Assembly: GCA_964495785.1 (NCBI GenBank)
Contig: CAZBXL010000107.1
Location: 1 to 8,475, forward strand
Reading direction: 5' to 3'
Length of the DNA stretch: 8,475 bases
Origin: RFSX01 sp964495785
GTDB lineage: Bacteria; Bacteroidota; Bacteroidia; Chitinophagales; Saprospiraceae
In this document: positions 1 through 6,588 of the stretch, piece by piece
How the letters are laid out: each line of letters starts with the position of its first letter
Position numbering within the stretch: position 1 is the stretch's first letter
Made by a program: the position numbers and the translations under genes
The notes under the pieces: model-generated
Databases searched by the model: none
What the model was told of the DNA's origin: nothing
The model's input: only the letters and a program-made list of their open reading frames with translations

Positions 1-52
1 GGTCTGTTTTAGCGAATTGTCTTTCGTCAGAAAACTGACCTCGGGATTATAA

Positions 53-766
53 TTAAGAATCTTGCTTAGCGAATACTTTCTGAAGCAATGACGTCGTACG
101 TTGCGATACATCAGATCTTATACCTTCTTCCTTGACCTCAATGAGATCAAATAATCCGTATAATGCTTTTGTATTGATATGATCCGATAGGTCAGGATTA
201 ACTTTTGTTATAAATGGGATCTTGTTGTACGCATTAACAGCATCAGCCCATAATGTAGATACACCAAATGAGCTAAGAGAATTATCCAATACAGGTTTGA
301 ATTCTGAATAGAGACTGTTATAAGTTCTATCATGCAGATATTGTGTAGCTGCATCTTTCTCTCCCATCAGAATATTAGTCGCATCGTTAAATGTAATTCC
401 TCTGACAGCATCTAAGAATATCGGTCCTGCTTTCTTAGCGGCATCTTCTGCGGCATGATTTATTTTCTTAAGTAGCTCTTCTTCGAGATTACTGAATCCA
501 GGTATGATTTTTAATTTATCGACGACAGTGTTAGCTTCTTCTGGAAGAAATATTTTATAAGGGGATGCGTAGTAGCCATCATCAGCAGATAGATAACTGA
601 CACTGCTATCAACACCGAATTCTAAGGCTTCCTTTAGTCCATTAGCGATGTCAAGATTAGATAATGTTCCACTCGAGTTGACTGCATCGAGTACTGATTG
701 TAAGTCCTTAGGATCACAAGAAACTAATCCTAATACCATAAAGAAATATATAAATGCCTTTTTCAT
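53..766 (-). CDS. DUF4197 family lipoprotein
   Basis: A 237-residue protein with a lipoprotein signal peptide: Lys2-Lys3, a hydrophobic stretch from about 5 to 15, and a lipobox ending LVSC with the acylated Cys at 17. The mature part matches DUF4197 as I know it: GLKEALEFGVDSSV (43-56), LSADDGYYASP (59-69), IFLPEEA (72-78), then a mainly helical region including an AEDAAKKAGPIF stretch (106-117) and FNDATNILMGEKDAATQYL (126-144), to the C-terminus. The length is usual for the family. The function of DUF4197 is unknown; the lipobox places it in the periplasm or on a membrane. ATG at 766 is chosen because it gives the complete signal peptide. The gene is divergent from the TPR gene with 206 bases between them. 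I saw no clear TAnnTTTG promoter for it on the minus strand. Only a weak 5-bp dyad (26-39) follows the stop. Confidence 0.88.
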   Translation of the reverse strand: MKKAFIYFFMVLGLVSCDPKDLQSVLDAVNSSGTLSNLDIANGLKEALEFGVDSSVSYLSADDGYYASPYKIFLPEEANTVVDKLKIIPGFSNLEEELLKKINHAAEDAAKKAGPIFLDAVRGITFNDATNILMGEKDAATQYLHDRTYNSLYSEFKPVLDNSLSSFGVSTLWADAVNAYNKIPFITKVNPDLSDHINTKALYGLFDLIEVKEEGIRSDVSQRTTSLLQKVFAKQDS

Positions 767-904
767 AAGTTAATGTTAATTCAGATTTTTGATAAAATTA
801 GTAATATAAAAACGTATTGTCTCTCCTTTTAAGACTTATAGATTCCTTAAAGTCTCATTAATCGTTACTGTTTATTTTTTTTAGTGTTATTTAAATATTA
901 ATGC

Positions 905-936
905 TTGACTATTCTTGATCTTAGGACATACATTTG
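905..936 (+). promoter_or_regulatory. Bacteroidota-type housekeeping promoter
   Basis: TTG at 905-907 is followed, after 21 bases, by TACATTTG at 929-936. This fits the known Bacteroidota sigma-A consensus (about -33 TTTG or TTG, and -7 TAnnTTTG, spacing about 19-21). Transcription would begin near 943, giving a leader of about 30 bases before the ATG at 973. It would drive the TPR gene and probably the Ada-domain gene behind it. Confidence 0.55.
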
Positions 937-972
937 TGAATCAAATTATGAGTACCATTTAATAATATCCGT

Positions 973-1686
973 ATGAGAGAGATAATTTATACCATTGCTT
1001 TTCTATTTTTTTATGTCAGTCTATATAGTCAGTCATCAGATATCCGTAAGGCAAATAAAGCTATGTCTAAGTATTGGGCAGAGCCTACGATAGAGCAGTT
1101 AGAAAAGACGACAGAGATCATCGATCAGATATTTGAGAATGAAAGTGCTGCCACAGATCGCTCAGCGCTATATCTTAAGAGTCAGTTATTGACTGCACAG
1201 CTCACCAATGAGGACTTTGACGATTCAGAAAATTACGAAGACTTTCTCGATGATATTGTCAGCACATATAATAAGGCACTTGTGTATGATGAGCAGAATC
1301 AAAACCGCTACCATATACTGAAGAATCTATTTTCTGTCAAAGATGCCCTGACAACAGCTGGCTCTACTTATTATCTGGAAGAGGATTTTCAGAAGGCACT
1401 TAAGTATTACGATGCAGCCTCTCGTATAAATGAAGTCGAAATCAAATTTCCAAGAATTGCGAGACCTGATACATCTACCATATATTCTACAGCTGTGATG
1501 GCAAGCCTTGCAGGTGAGGATGAAGTTGCGATGAGATACTTTGAGAGAGTCGTAGAGTTAGGATATTATAGGCAAGACGCTTACGATCAACTTATCAATC
1601 TGTACAAGAAAAATAAGTATGACGTCAAAGCAAAAAAAATGGAAATCGAAAAGAAAAAAGCCTTCCCTCCTGAGCAGAACGATTAG
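973..1686 (+). CDS. Exported TPR-type protein of unknown role
   Basis: A 237-residue protein with an N-terminal signal peptide: hydrophobic from about 5 to 18, with likely cleavage near SLYSQ (16-20), so a periplasmic location is expected. The mature chain is helical. I see two plausible TPR-like helix pairs. One is at about 129-153 (AGSTYYLEEDFQKALKYYDAAS followed by RIN), which has the usual small/large residue spacing and the ALKYYDAA second helix. The other is at about 170-197 (YSTAVMASLAGEDEVAMRYFERVVELGY), and a third partial pair runs to about 220. The tail is Lys-rich (219-229). No catalytic motif is visible, so it is probably a scaffold or binding protein. It has its own promoter upstream and the Ada-domain gene starts 18 bases after its stop, so the two are probably co-transcribed, although no functional link is evident. 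Confidence 0.8.
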   Translation: MREIIYTIAFLFFYVSLYSQSSDIRKANKAMSKYWAEPTIEQLEKTTEIIDQIFENESAATDRSALYLKSQLLTAQLTNEDFDDSENYEDFLDDIVSTYNKALVYDEQNQNRYHILKNLFSVKDALTTAGSTYYLEEDFQKALKYYDAASRINEVEIKFPRIARPDTSTIYSTAVMASLAGEDEVAMRYFERVVELGYYRQDAYDQLINLYKKNKYDVKAKKMEIEKKKAFPPEQND

Positions 1687-1704
1687 ATACAGATCAGCAA
1701 GAAT

Positions 1705-1944
1705 ATGAAAATTACAGATGCTGCAACTAAAGATCTTTACTACGAAGCACTTGTAAATAGAGATTCTAAATATTTAGGTACGTTCTATGCCGCAGTCAAG
1801 ACGACTTCGATATTTTGTATACCGACATGCAGTGCTCGGAAGCCACTCGCAAAGAATGTAGAATACTACACCACGAGCCAAGAAGCAATTCAAAACGATT
1901 ATAGAGCTTGCAAAAGATGTCACCCACTCCAGAGTCAATCTTGA
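1705..1944 (+). CDS. Stand-alone Ada metal-binding (methyl-acceptor) domain protein
   Basis: A 79-residue protein that is essentially only the N-terminal zinc domain of Ada. The motif VKTTSIFCIPTCSARKP (31-47) and RACKRCHP (67-74) supply four cysteines at 38, 42, 69 and 72, the same numbers as in E. coli Ada. There they bind zinc, and Cys38 takes the methyl group from methylphosphotriesters in DNA. The spacing NVEYYTTSQEA (51-61) between the Cys pairs also matches. The AraC-type DNA-binding domain and the methylguanine methyltransferase domain that follow in Ada are absent. The two alternative frames I checked after the stop show no remnant of them, so this looks like a genuine short protein, not a truncation inside the window. 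It could repair methylphosphotriesters or sense methylation or metal; without an HTH it is unlikely to be a transcription activator itself. Confidence 0.85.
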   Translation: MKITDAATKDLYYEALVNRDSKYLGTFYAAVKTTSIFCIPTCSARKPLAKNVEYYTTSQEAIQNDYRACKRCHPLQSQS

Positions 1945-1977
1945 TTCTGTACTGTATGGTGATCCTTCATTTTTTTT
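1919..1977 (+). terminator. Probable terminator of the TPR/Ada unit
   Basis: CAGAGTCA (1930-1937) and TGATTCTG (1942-1949) can form an 8-bp stem with one G-U pair and a 4-base loop. An outer stem is possible between GTCACC (1919-1924) and GGTGAT (1958-1963). An 8-base T-run follows at 1970-1977. The inner hairpin overlaps the last codons and TGA stop of the Ada-domain gene. The gap between stem and T-run (6 bases from the outer stem) is longer than ideal. Confidence 0.38.
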
Positions 1978-2008
1978 AAAGAGAATCCTTTGCGATATAT
2001 TTACTTTT

Positions 2009-2048
2009 AAAGTGATCATTAAGCTTTATATTTAATAGTGATTACTTT
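2009..2048 (+). other. AT-rich hairpin before the thioesterase gene
   Basis: AAAGTGATCA (2009-2018) pairs with TGATTACTTT (2039-2048): ten base pairs, one of them G-U. Inner TTAA/TTAA pairing is possible next to a 3-base bulge. A short T stretch forms the 3' edge. It may be a back-up terminator, or an operator for the thioesterase gene that starts 57 bases later. I saw no convincing TAnnTTTG promoter in this gap; TAAATTTA at 2084-2091 is the nearest match but has no well-spaced TTG. Confidence 0.3.
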
Positions 2049-2105
2049 TGAAAAATTGTCATTTATAGGTTAATTTCATATTATAAATTTATTTAATACG
2101 TAATA

Positions 2106-2507
2106 ATGGAGAAATTTGATGTAACTTTAGAAATCCCTGTAGAATGGAGGAATATTGATGCCGCTCATCATGTCAATAATGTGGTGTATCTTCAGTGGGT
2201 AGAATCTGCGAGAGTTACTTATTTCTTACAGATTAATGAAGGACAACTCACAAGCCCTGACGATATAAGTCCGATCGTAGCATGGCAAGATTGCAAGTAT
2301 ATTAGACCAGTATCATTTCCAGATACTGTTATAGTAGGAGTCAAGAAGCAAGAGATATTAGATGATAGGATTGTCTTAGAAACTAAAATATTTAGTCAGA
2401 AAGATAATCGCATTGTCGCTATATCAAAACAGCATATTATGCCGTACAATGTTAAGGCAAAACAGAAAGCAGATATTCCATTGAACTGGCGCTATAATGA
2501 AATATAA
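2106..2507 (+). CDS. Acyl-CoA thioesterase, 4HBT/YbgC-type hotdog fold
   Basis: A 133-residue cytoplasmic protein, the normal size for a single hotdog domain. The N-terminal signature WRNIDAAHHVNNVVYLQWVE (14-33) followed by SAR holds Asp18, in the position of the catalytic Asp of 4-hydroxybenzoyl-CoA thioesterase. HVNN (22-25), Tyr28, Glu33 and Arg36 are also typical of the family. The later part (about 55-125) has the beta-strand pattern of the fold, such as CKYIRPVSFPDTVIVGVKKQ (52-71). Such enzymes hydrolyse acyl-CoA thioesters; the chain length or substrate cannot be read from the sequence. The protease gene starts 12 bases after its stop, so it is likely the first gene of a three-gene transcript. 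The ATG at 2106 is preceded by an A/T-rich leader without a Shine-Dalgarno site, as usual in Bacteroidota. Confidence 0.9.
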   Translation: MEKFDVTLEIPVEWRNIDAAHHVNNVVYLQWVESARVTYFLQINEGQLTSPDDISPIVAWQDCKYIRPVSFPDTVIVGVKKQEILDDRIVLETKIFSQKDNRIVAISKQHIMPYNVKAKQKADIPLNWRYNEI

Positions 2508-2519
2508 AATTGCAAAAAG

Positions 2520-4067
2520 ATGTCATTAAGAATTCTGAGTTTATTTTTTGTCATTCATATCAGTGTATGTCTAAGTGCTCAGCACTGCTCCACTGATCAT
2601 GCCCATCTTCAAAAAATAAAGACTAACCCAGATTTCAAAGACAACAGAGATAAGATCAAATCTGCCATTTCAGAATACACAAGCAAAGAGTTAAGAGGTG
2701 ATACGATAGTTATTCCAGTGGTATTTCACATATATCATAATGGTGACGCTCTCGGTATACAAGAAAATATTACTGATGAACTTATCCTTGCCCAGTTAGA
2801 TCAGATTAATAAAGATTTTCGCAGAAATAATGATGATGCCAGCATGACGCCTGCAGCGTTTCAAGGACTTGCAGCTGATACCAAGATAGAGTTTTGCCTT
2901 GCAGAATTAGATCCTGATGGTATAGAGACAACAGGTATATTGAGAAATCATATTAACACCTTATCGAATGTCAGTGAGAGTGATTGCTGGACAACAGATT
3001 ATATAGATCAGAATTTTGTAAGTCCTACGATCTGGGATAGAGATTTTTATCTGAATATTTACTCCATACTAAGTATTGATAATTTTGCGAATGGAAACTG
3101 CGAGTTTTTTGCTTCCTTAGGTTATGGGCAATTTCCTGGCGGGCCAGCATCCACTGATGCTGTCGTATTAGCTTTTTTCACTATTGGTTCAGAAGGTATG
3201 CCTAATCCATTACAACCTCAGTTTAATGGTCGGACCGCGACACATGAGATCGGACATTGGTTAGACTTAGAGCATCCATGGGGTAGTAGTGCCGGGAGTT
3301 GTAATCTTGATGATGATGTCTCTGATACACCTGCACAATTCTCTCCAGATTTTGGATGTCCTGCATTTCCAGTATTTGATAACTGTACAAGTACAGGCGA
3401 CGGGATTCTGTTCAGCAACTTTATGCAGTGGTATGATGATGATTGTCTTAATATGTTCACCACAGGTCAGAGTGATAGAATGCGAGCACTTATAGAAGTA
3501 GCGAGGCCTTCTTTGTTAGAATCCGCTTGCGGCGCTGGAGTTTTGTCTATTGATAATAATTACGAGCTGAGAGCCTATGACAATGATAGAGAACATATAA
3601 TCGAATGGACTATATCTGATATCGAGAATACAAGTGAGGTTATTCTCGAGTATGGAAGATCAATAGATGCCTTCTCTAATCTCACTAATGAAATAATTGA
3701 TCCTAAAACGGATCAAAAGTCATTCATTTATAATCATAATAATCCTGGTGTAGGAATACACTATTACAGACTTAAAGTATCAAGACTTAATGGTGACTTA
3801 GATTATTCTGAAATTATTTCATTGACGAATAATGTACAAGGTCCAATATTGAAAACCAATCCAGTACATAATTTATTAGAATTATCATCTTCTGATACAA
3901 ATATTATATCCTATAAAATCTTAGATATCAGTGGGAAAGTGATTGCTCAAAATTTGAGTTTAGATAAAGCCATCAGTATAGATGTTTCGACCTTTAATGA
4001 TGGAGTATATATTCTGCAACTGCATACTGATCAAGGTTCTCATACTATTAAATGGATAAAGGCCTAA
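2520..4067 (+). CDS. Secreted M43 (pappalysin-like) zinc metalloprotease with T9SS sorting domain
   Basis: A 515-residue protein. A signal peptide (1-20, cleavage after CLSA) is followed by a short pro-region and a pappalysin-type catalytic domain at about 60-337. The active site HEIGHWLDLEH (242-252) gives zinc ligands His242, His246 and His252 and the catalytic Glu243. The usual Gly in the HExxHxxGxxH motif is Asp249, a position known to vary in this family. SNFMQWYDDDC (299-309) is the Met-turn around Met302, and NMFTTGQSDRMR (311-322) is the typical family continuation. Several cysteines (for example 261, 280, 289, 309) are probably in disulfides. Residues about 358-435 form an Ig-like module with the GxHYYRLKxxRLNGDLDYSE pattern, and 442-515 is a type IX secretion type A sorting domain (LDISGKVI, FNDGVYILQL, KWIKA end). 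It is expected to be secreted or surface-attached through T9SS. It overlaps the next gene by 16 bases. Confidence 0.93.
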   Translation: MSLRILSLFFVIHISVCLSAQHCSTDHAHLQKIKTNPDFKDNRDKIKSAISEYTSKELRGDTIVIPVVFHIYHNGDALGIQENITDELILAQLDQINKDFRRNNDDASMTPAAFQGLAADTKIEFCLAELDPDGIETTGILRNHINTLSNVSESDCWTTDYIDQNFVSPTIWDRDFYLNIYSILSIDNFANGNCEFFASLGYGQFPGGPASTDAVVLAFFTIGSEGMPNPLQPQFNGRTATHEIGHWLDLEHPWGSSAGSCNLDDDVSDTPAQFSPDFGCPAFPVFDNCTSTGDGILFSNFMQWYDDDCLNMFTTGQSDRMRALIEVARPSLLESACGAGVLSIDNNYELRAYDNDREHIIEWTISDIENTSEVILEYGRSIDAFSNLTNEIIDPKTDQKSFIYNHNNPGVGIHYYRLKVSRLNGDLDYSEIISLTNNVQGPILKTNPVHNLLELSSSDTNIISYKILDISGKVIAQNLSLDKAISIDVSTFNDGVYILQLHTDQGSHTIKWIKA

Positions 4068-4564
4068 GACATAGCTATAGTATAAGATTAATAAGACCAG
4101 GTGATAATGCACAGGTCAAAAGTCTTGTCGTAGACGTCATGTCAAGTTACAACTGTATAGGAGATGGCTTCTCCAGCTCTGATCCTGAATTAGACAATAT
4201 GTATGATGCTTACAGTGGAGAACGATTAGAATTTTATGTAGTTGTTGATTCTCAAGATAAAGTATATGGCTGCTGTGGTATAGCTCCTCTAATAGGTGCT
4301 GAAGACCATATATGTGAATTACGCAAAATGTATTATTATCCCTCGATCCGAGGACTTGGTTTAGGTAGTCAGATGTTAGAATTACTTCTGAGTAGAGCCA
4401 AGGATTTAGGATTTACAAGTTGCTATATAGAGACTGTGTCCACCATGGTAGAAGCTCGAGTTTTATATGATAAATTTGGATTTCAACCTATATCATCTTC
4501 CTTAGGATCTACGGGTCATTGCGGCTGTGACAATTATATGATAAAAGCTTTAAATGTAGGATAG
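4052..4564 (+). CDS. GNAT family N-acetyltransferase
   Basis: A 170-residue cytoplasmic protein, typical for one GNAT domain. The N-terminal strand IRLIRPGDNAQVKSLV (11-26) starts the fold. ICELRKMYYYPSIRGLGLG (87-105) contains motif A with the acetyl-CoA pyrophosphate-binding RGLGLG (100-105). YIETVSTMVEARVLYDKFGF (125-144) is motif B with the usual YxKxGF end. The tail GHCGCDNYMIKAL (155-167) is shared by a common GNAT subgroup that I know as GHxGCDxxMxK. The substrate is unknown. The start at 4052 lies 16 bases inside the protease gene in another frame, which suggests translational coupling; no later Met would keep the first strand. A hairpin could form over the stop (AAAGCT 4544-4549 with AGCTTT 4568-4573) but has no T-run. 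Confidence 0.9.
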   Translation: MDKGLRHSYSIRLIRPGDNAQVKSLVVDVMSSYNCIGDGFSSSDPELDNMYDAYSGERLEFYVVVDSQDKVYGCCGIAPLIGAEDHICELRKMYYYPSIRGLGLGSQMLELLLSRAKDLGFTSCYIETVSTMVEARVLYDKFGFQPISSSLGSTGHCGCDNYMIKALNVG

Positions 4565-4713
4565 TAGAGCTTTGATGACCTGCCTTTAATTGTTGATTCT
4601 TACCTCCTTACCAGTAAATTATTACCTATTTTCTGATTTTTATTAAACTTTTTTGATAGAGATGCAGCGTAATTATGTACAGCAGCATATTCTATGTGTA
4701 AATCATAACGGCT

Positions 4714-6021
4714 ATGCGTATATATAAAATATTATTTCTTGTTACGATGGTGATATTCTCGTCATGTAGAAAGGATGAAATATTTGATACGGTAGATTCA
4801 GAAATAGAGATACCACAACCTGAGAATATAGATAATAATCTTATCAATGGGACAATTAACGATGATGCATTTAATCCATTATCAGATGTCACAGTGATGT
4901 TGTATTCTGATAATGTGCTGATAGAGGAAACGAAGACGTCTACCGATGGCAAATTTTATTTTATCATAGATGAAATCAAAGAGTACCTAATCTATATTGA
5001 ATCTGATACTTACCAACAAGTACTTACAAGTGTAAATCCTTCTGAAAATATTAATGATATAACGGTTAATCTGCAATTAGATACAGGGGGAGACATCGGT
5101 TGGGATGTGAGTAGTTATGAATGGATATCTGTAGAAGGCAGAATCCTAAATGATGACGGTACTCCTTCTGCTTTCACAAACATTTTATTTATTGATTTTG
5201 CTGGAGTATTTTTCAACTATATCACGACGGATAACGAAGGATACTATAGGTCTATCATTCCTGCTGATGTTTACATATTTTTTGTTGTGGAACAGGAATG
5301 TAATTCTGAATTTGCTAATGATTATATTTTAGCGAATGATGATGTAGTTCTCGATGATATCATATTAATAAATGAAGTAGGTACTACATCAATATCTGGA
5401 AATGTAGTTGATTGTAATAATGTACCTATCGTATCAGGCGAGATTACATTTTATGAGGAGTCTAATTTTCCTGGTGATACTACTCAGAATATAATCTTAG
5501 CAACTGCATTGATATCTAATGGAGTTTTTCAAACAGACGTTCACAACATATGTTCTGCCCAGATTTATTATATAGCGGTAGCCTACCAAAGTGGTGATCA
5601 GGTGTATGGAGAGATATATGATCTAAATAATCTTGTCATTGAAGAAATAGAAATTTGCAACTCCTTTGACGAAGGTGGGACAATCAATGTAACCATTGAT
5701 AATATTATGTCTACTATGGATGGCCAATTTGCTTTTGAAAATTATGATAGAATTTCAGTTTTTAAATTTATGGGGGGTGACTCAGCGATATTTGAATTTG
5801 AATCTAACAGGACTGAAGGGACATATAATATAGATCAATTATTTATACAAATAGGAGAAAAAATATTTTCACCTTTTGATATACAATTAGAAGTGTCTAT
5901 AACAGAATATCCGCAATCTAATCAGGAGAATTTAGTAGGTCAGATAGAAGGCGAGATATATGATTTATCAGACCAACAGAAACTTCCATTTACATTGGAT
6001 TTTAATATTCCACTTTTTTAA
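4714..6021 (+). CDS. Lipoprotein with carboxypeptidase-regulatory-like modules
   Basis: A 435-residue lipoprotein. The signal peptide ends in IFSSC with the acylated Cys at 18. It is followed by RKDE (19-22), which resembles the K-(D/E)2 lipoprotein export signal described in Capnocytophaga, so a surface location is possible. I see three beta-sandwich modules of the CarboxypepD_reg type, each starting with an I/V-x-G-x-I/V pattern: about 43-121 (INGTINDDAFNPLSDVTVML), about 139-218 (VEGRILNDDGTPSAF, then TTDNEGYY), and about 226-315 (ISGNVVDCNNVPIVSGEITF). The last part (320-435) is beta-rich and unassigned. The protein is very acidic and has no catalytic motif. It leads a tight gene run and its stop is 21 bases before the sigma-factor start, in the same frame. 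It may be a surface sensor, an adhesin, or a ligand for the regulator encoded downstream. Confidence 0.82.
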   Translation: MRIYKILFLVTMVIFSSCRKDEIFDTVDSEIEIPQPENIDNNLINGTINDDAFNPLSDVTVMLYSDNVLIEETKTSTDGKFYFIIDEIKEYLIYIESDTYQQVLTSVNPSENINDITVNLQLDTGGDIGWDVSSYEWISVEGRILNDDGTPSAFTNILFIDFAGVFFNYITTDNEGYYRSIIPADVYIFFVVEQECNSEFANDYILANDDVVLDDIILINEVGTTSISGNVVDCNNVPIVSGEITFYEESNFPGDTTQNIILATALISNGVFQTDVHNICSAQIYYIAVAYQSGDQVYGEIYDLNNLVIEEIEICNSFDEGGTINVTIDNIMSTMDGQFAFENYDRISVFKFMGGDSAIFEFESNRTEGTYNIDQLFIQIGEKIFSPFDIQLEVSITEYPQSNQENLVGQIEGEIYDLSDQQKLPFTLDFNIPLF

Positions 6022-6042
6022 ACCTATACGTCAGATATTTTT

Positions 6043-6588
6043 TTGGAAATCAATAAACTTATATTACGATGTATCAAGCAGGATAGAAATAGCCAAAAGG
6101 AATTCTATATGCTTACTTCAGATAGGTTAATGAATATAAGTAGAAGGTATACTAATAACTTAGAAGATGCCAAAGATGTACTCCAAAACGCTTACGTTAA
6201 GATTTTCAATAACCTAGAAAGTTGTGATCTTAAAAATGGTAATATAGACGGATGGTTGTCTAGGATTGTTGTTAATGAAGCGCTGCAATTATATCGTAAG
6301 AAGCAGAATGACAATAATAGAGATATACTATATCAACAAGGTCTGAACGAGTTGAGTGCACCAGAAGTAATAGATAGATTAAACGCTGAAGATATTTTGA
6401 AATTAATGAGACAATTGCCTGAAGGCTACAGGGTGATATTTAATATGAACGTAGTAGAGGGATTTTCTCATAAAGAGATAAGTGAGCAGTTGGGGATAGG
6501 AGAAAGTACATCACGATCTCAACTCTCAAGAGCCAGAGAATTGTTAAGAGAAATAATTAATAAACAAAAAAAAGCTGAATTATGCTGA
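6043..6588 (+). CDS. ECF RNA polymerase sigma factor (sigma-70 family)
   Basis: A 181-residue ECF sigma factor. Region 2 spans about 5-87: RRYTNNLEDAKDVLQNAYVK (34-53), then IFNNL and IDGWLSRIVVNEALQLYRKK (68-87). The core-binding and -10-recognition helices are all present. Region 4 spans about 116-172: LPEGYRVIFNMNVVEGFSHK (125-144), then EISEQLGIGESTSRSQLSRA (145-164), the -35-recognition helix-turn-helix. No extra C-terminal domain is present. The start is TTG at 6043: the same frame is closed by the lipoprotein TAA at 6019-6021, and the next in-frame ATG (6109) would remove the first helix of region 2. The anti-sigma-like gene begins 7 bases before its stop, the usual coupling of sigma and regulator. 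An A8 run at 6566-6573 lies near the end. Confidence 0.95.
   Translation: MEINKLILRCIKQDRNSQKEFYMLTSDRLMNISRRYTNNLEDAKDVLQNAYVKIFNNLESCDLKNGNIDGWLSRIVVNEALQLYRKKQNDNNRDILYQQGLNELSAPEVIDRLNAEDILKLMRQLPEGYRVIFNMNVVEGFSHKEISEQLGIGESTSRSQLSRARELLREIINKQKKAELC

Noticed and set aside
26..39. Dyad GTCAG-AAAA-CTGAC downstream of the DUF4197 gene, as a terminator.
   Set aside because: The stem is only 5 bp and no T-run follows on the minus strand.
832..855. Inverted repeat AGACTT/AAGTCT in the divergent gap, as an operator.
   Set aside because: A 6-bp match with a 12-base spacer in AT-rich DNA is likely by chance; no second copy was seen.
1774..2019. Minus-strand open frame over the Ada-domain gene.
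   Set aside because: It is antisense to a recognised domain and its translation resembles no protein family.
1945..2034. Decayed AraC-type HTH after the Ada domain.
   Set aside because: The two alternative frames checked show no SPxxLxRxFK-like pattern; one encodes about 30 unrelated residues before a stop.
3218..3495. Open frames on both strands within the protease catalytic domain.
   Set aside because: They lie over the zinc site and Met-turn region of the M43 gene and have no recognisable content.
4544..4573. Hairpin AAAGCT/AGCTTT over the GNAT stop, as a terminator.
   Set aside because: About nine pairs can form, but no T-run follows; it may only reflect AAAGCTTT-type base composition.
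4649..4677. TTTTTTG followed by TAATTATG as a promoter for the lipoprotein-sigma operon.
   Set aside because: The -7 box has one mismatch and the 14-base spacing is too short for the Bacteroidota consensus.
6566..6573. A8 run near the end of the sigma gene, as a slippage site that would fuse sigma to the next protein.
   Set aside because: A -1 shift into the frame of the downstream gene meets TGA at 6576-6578, so no fusion can be made.
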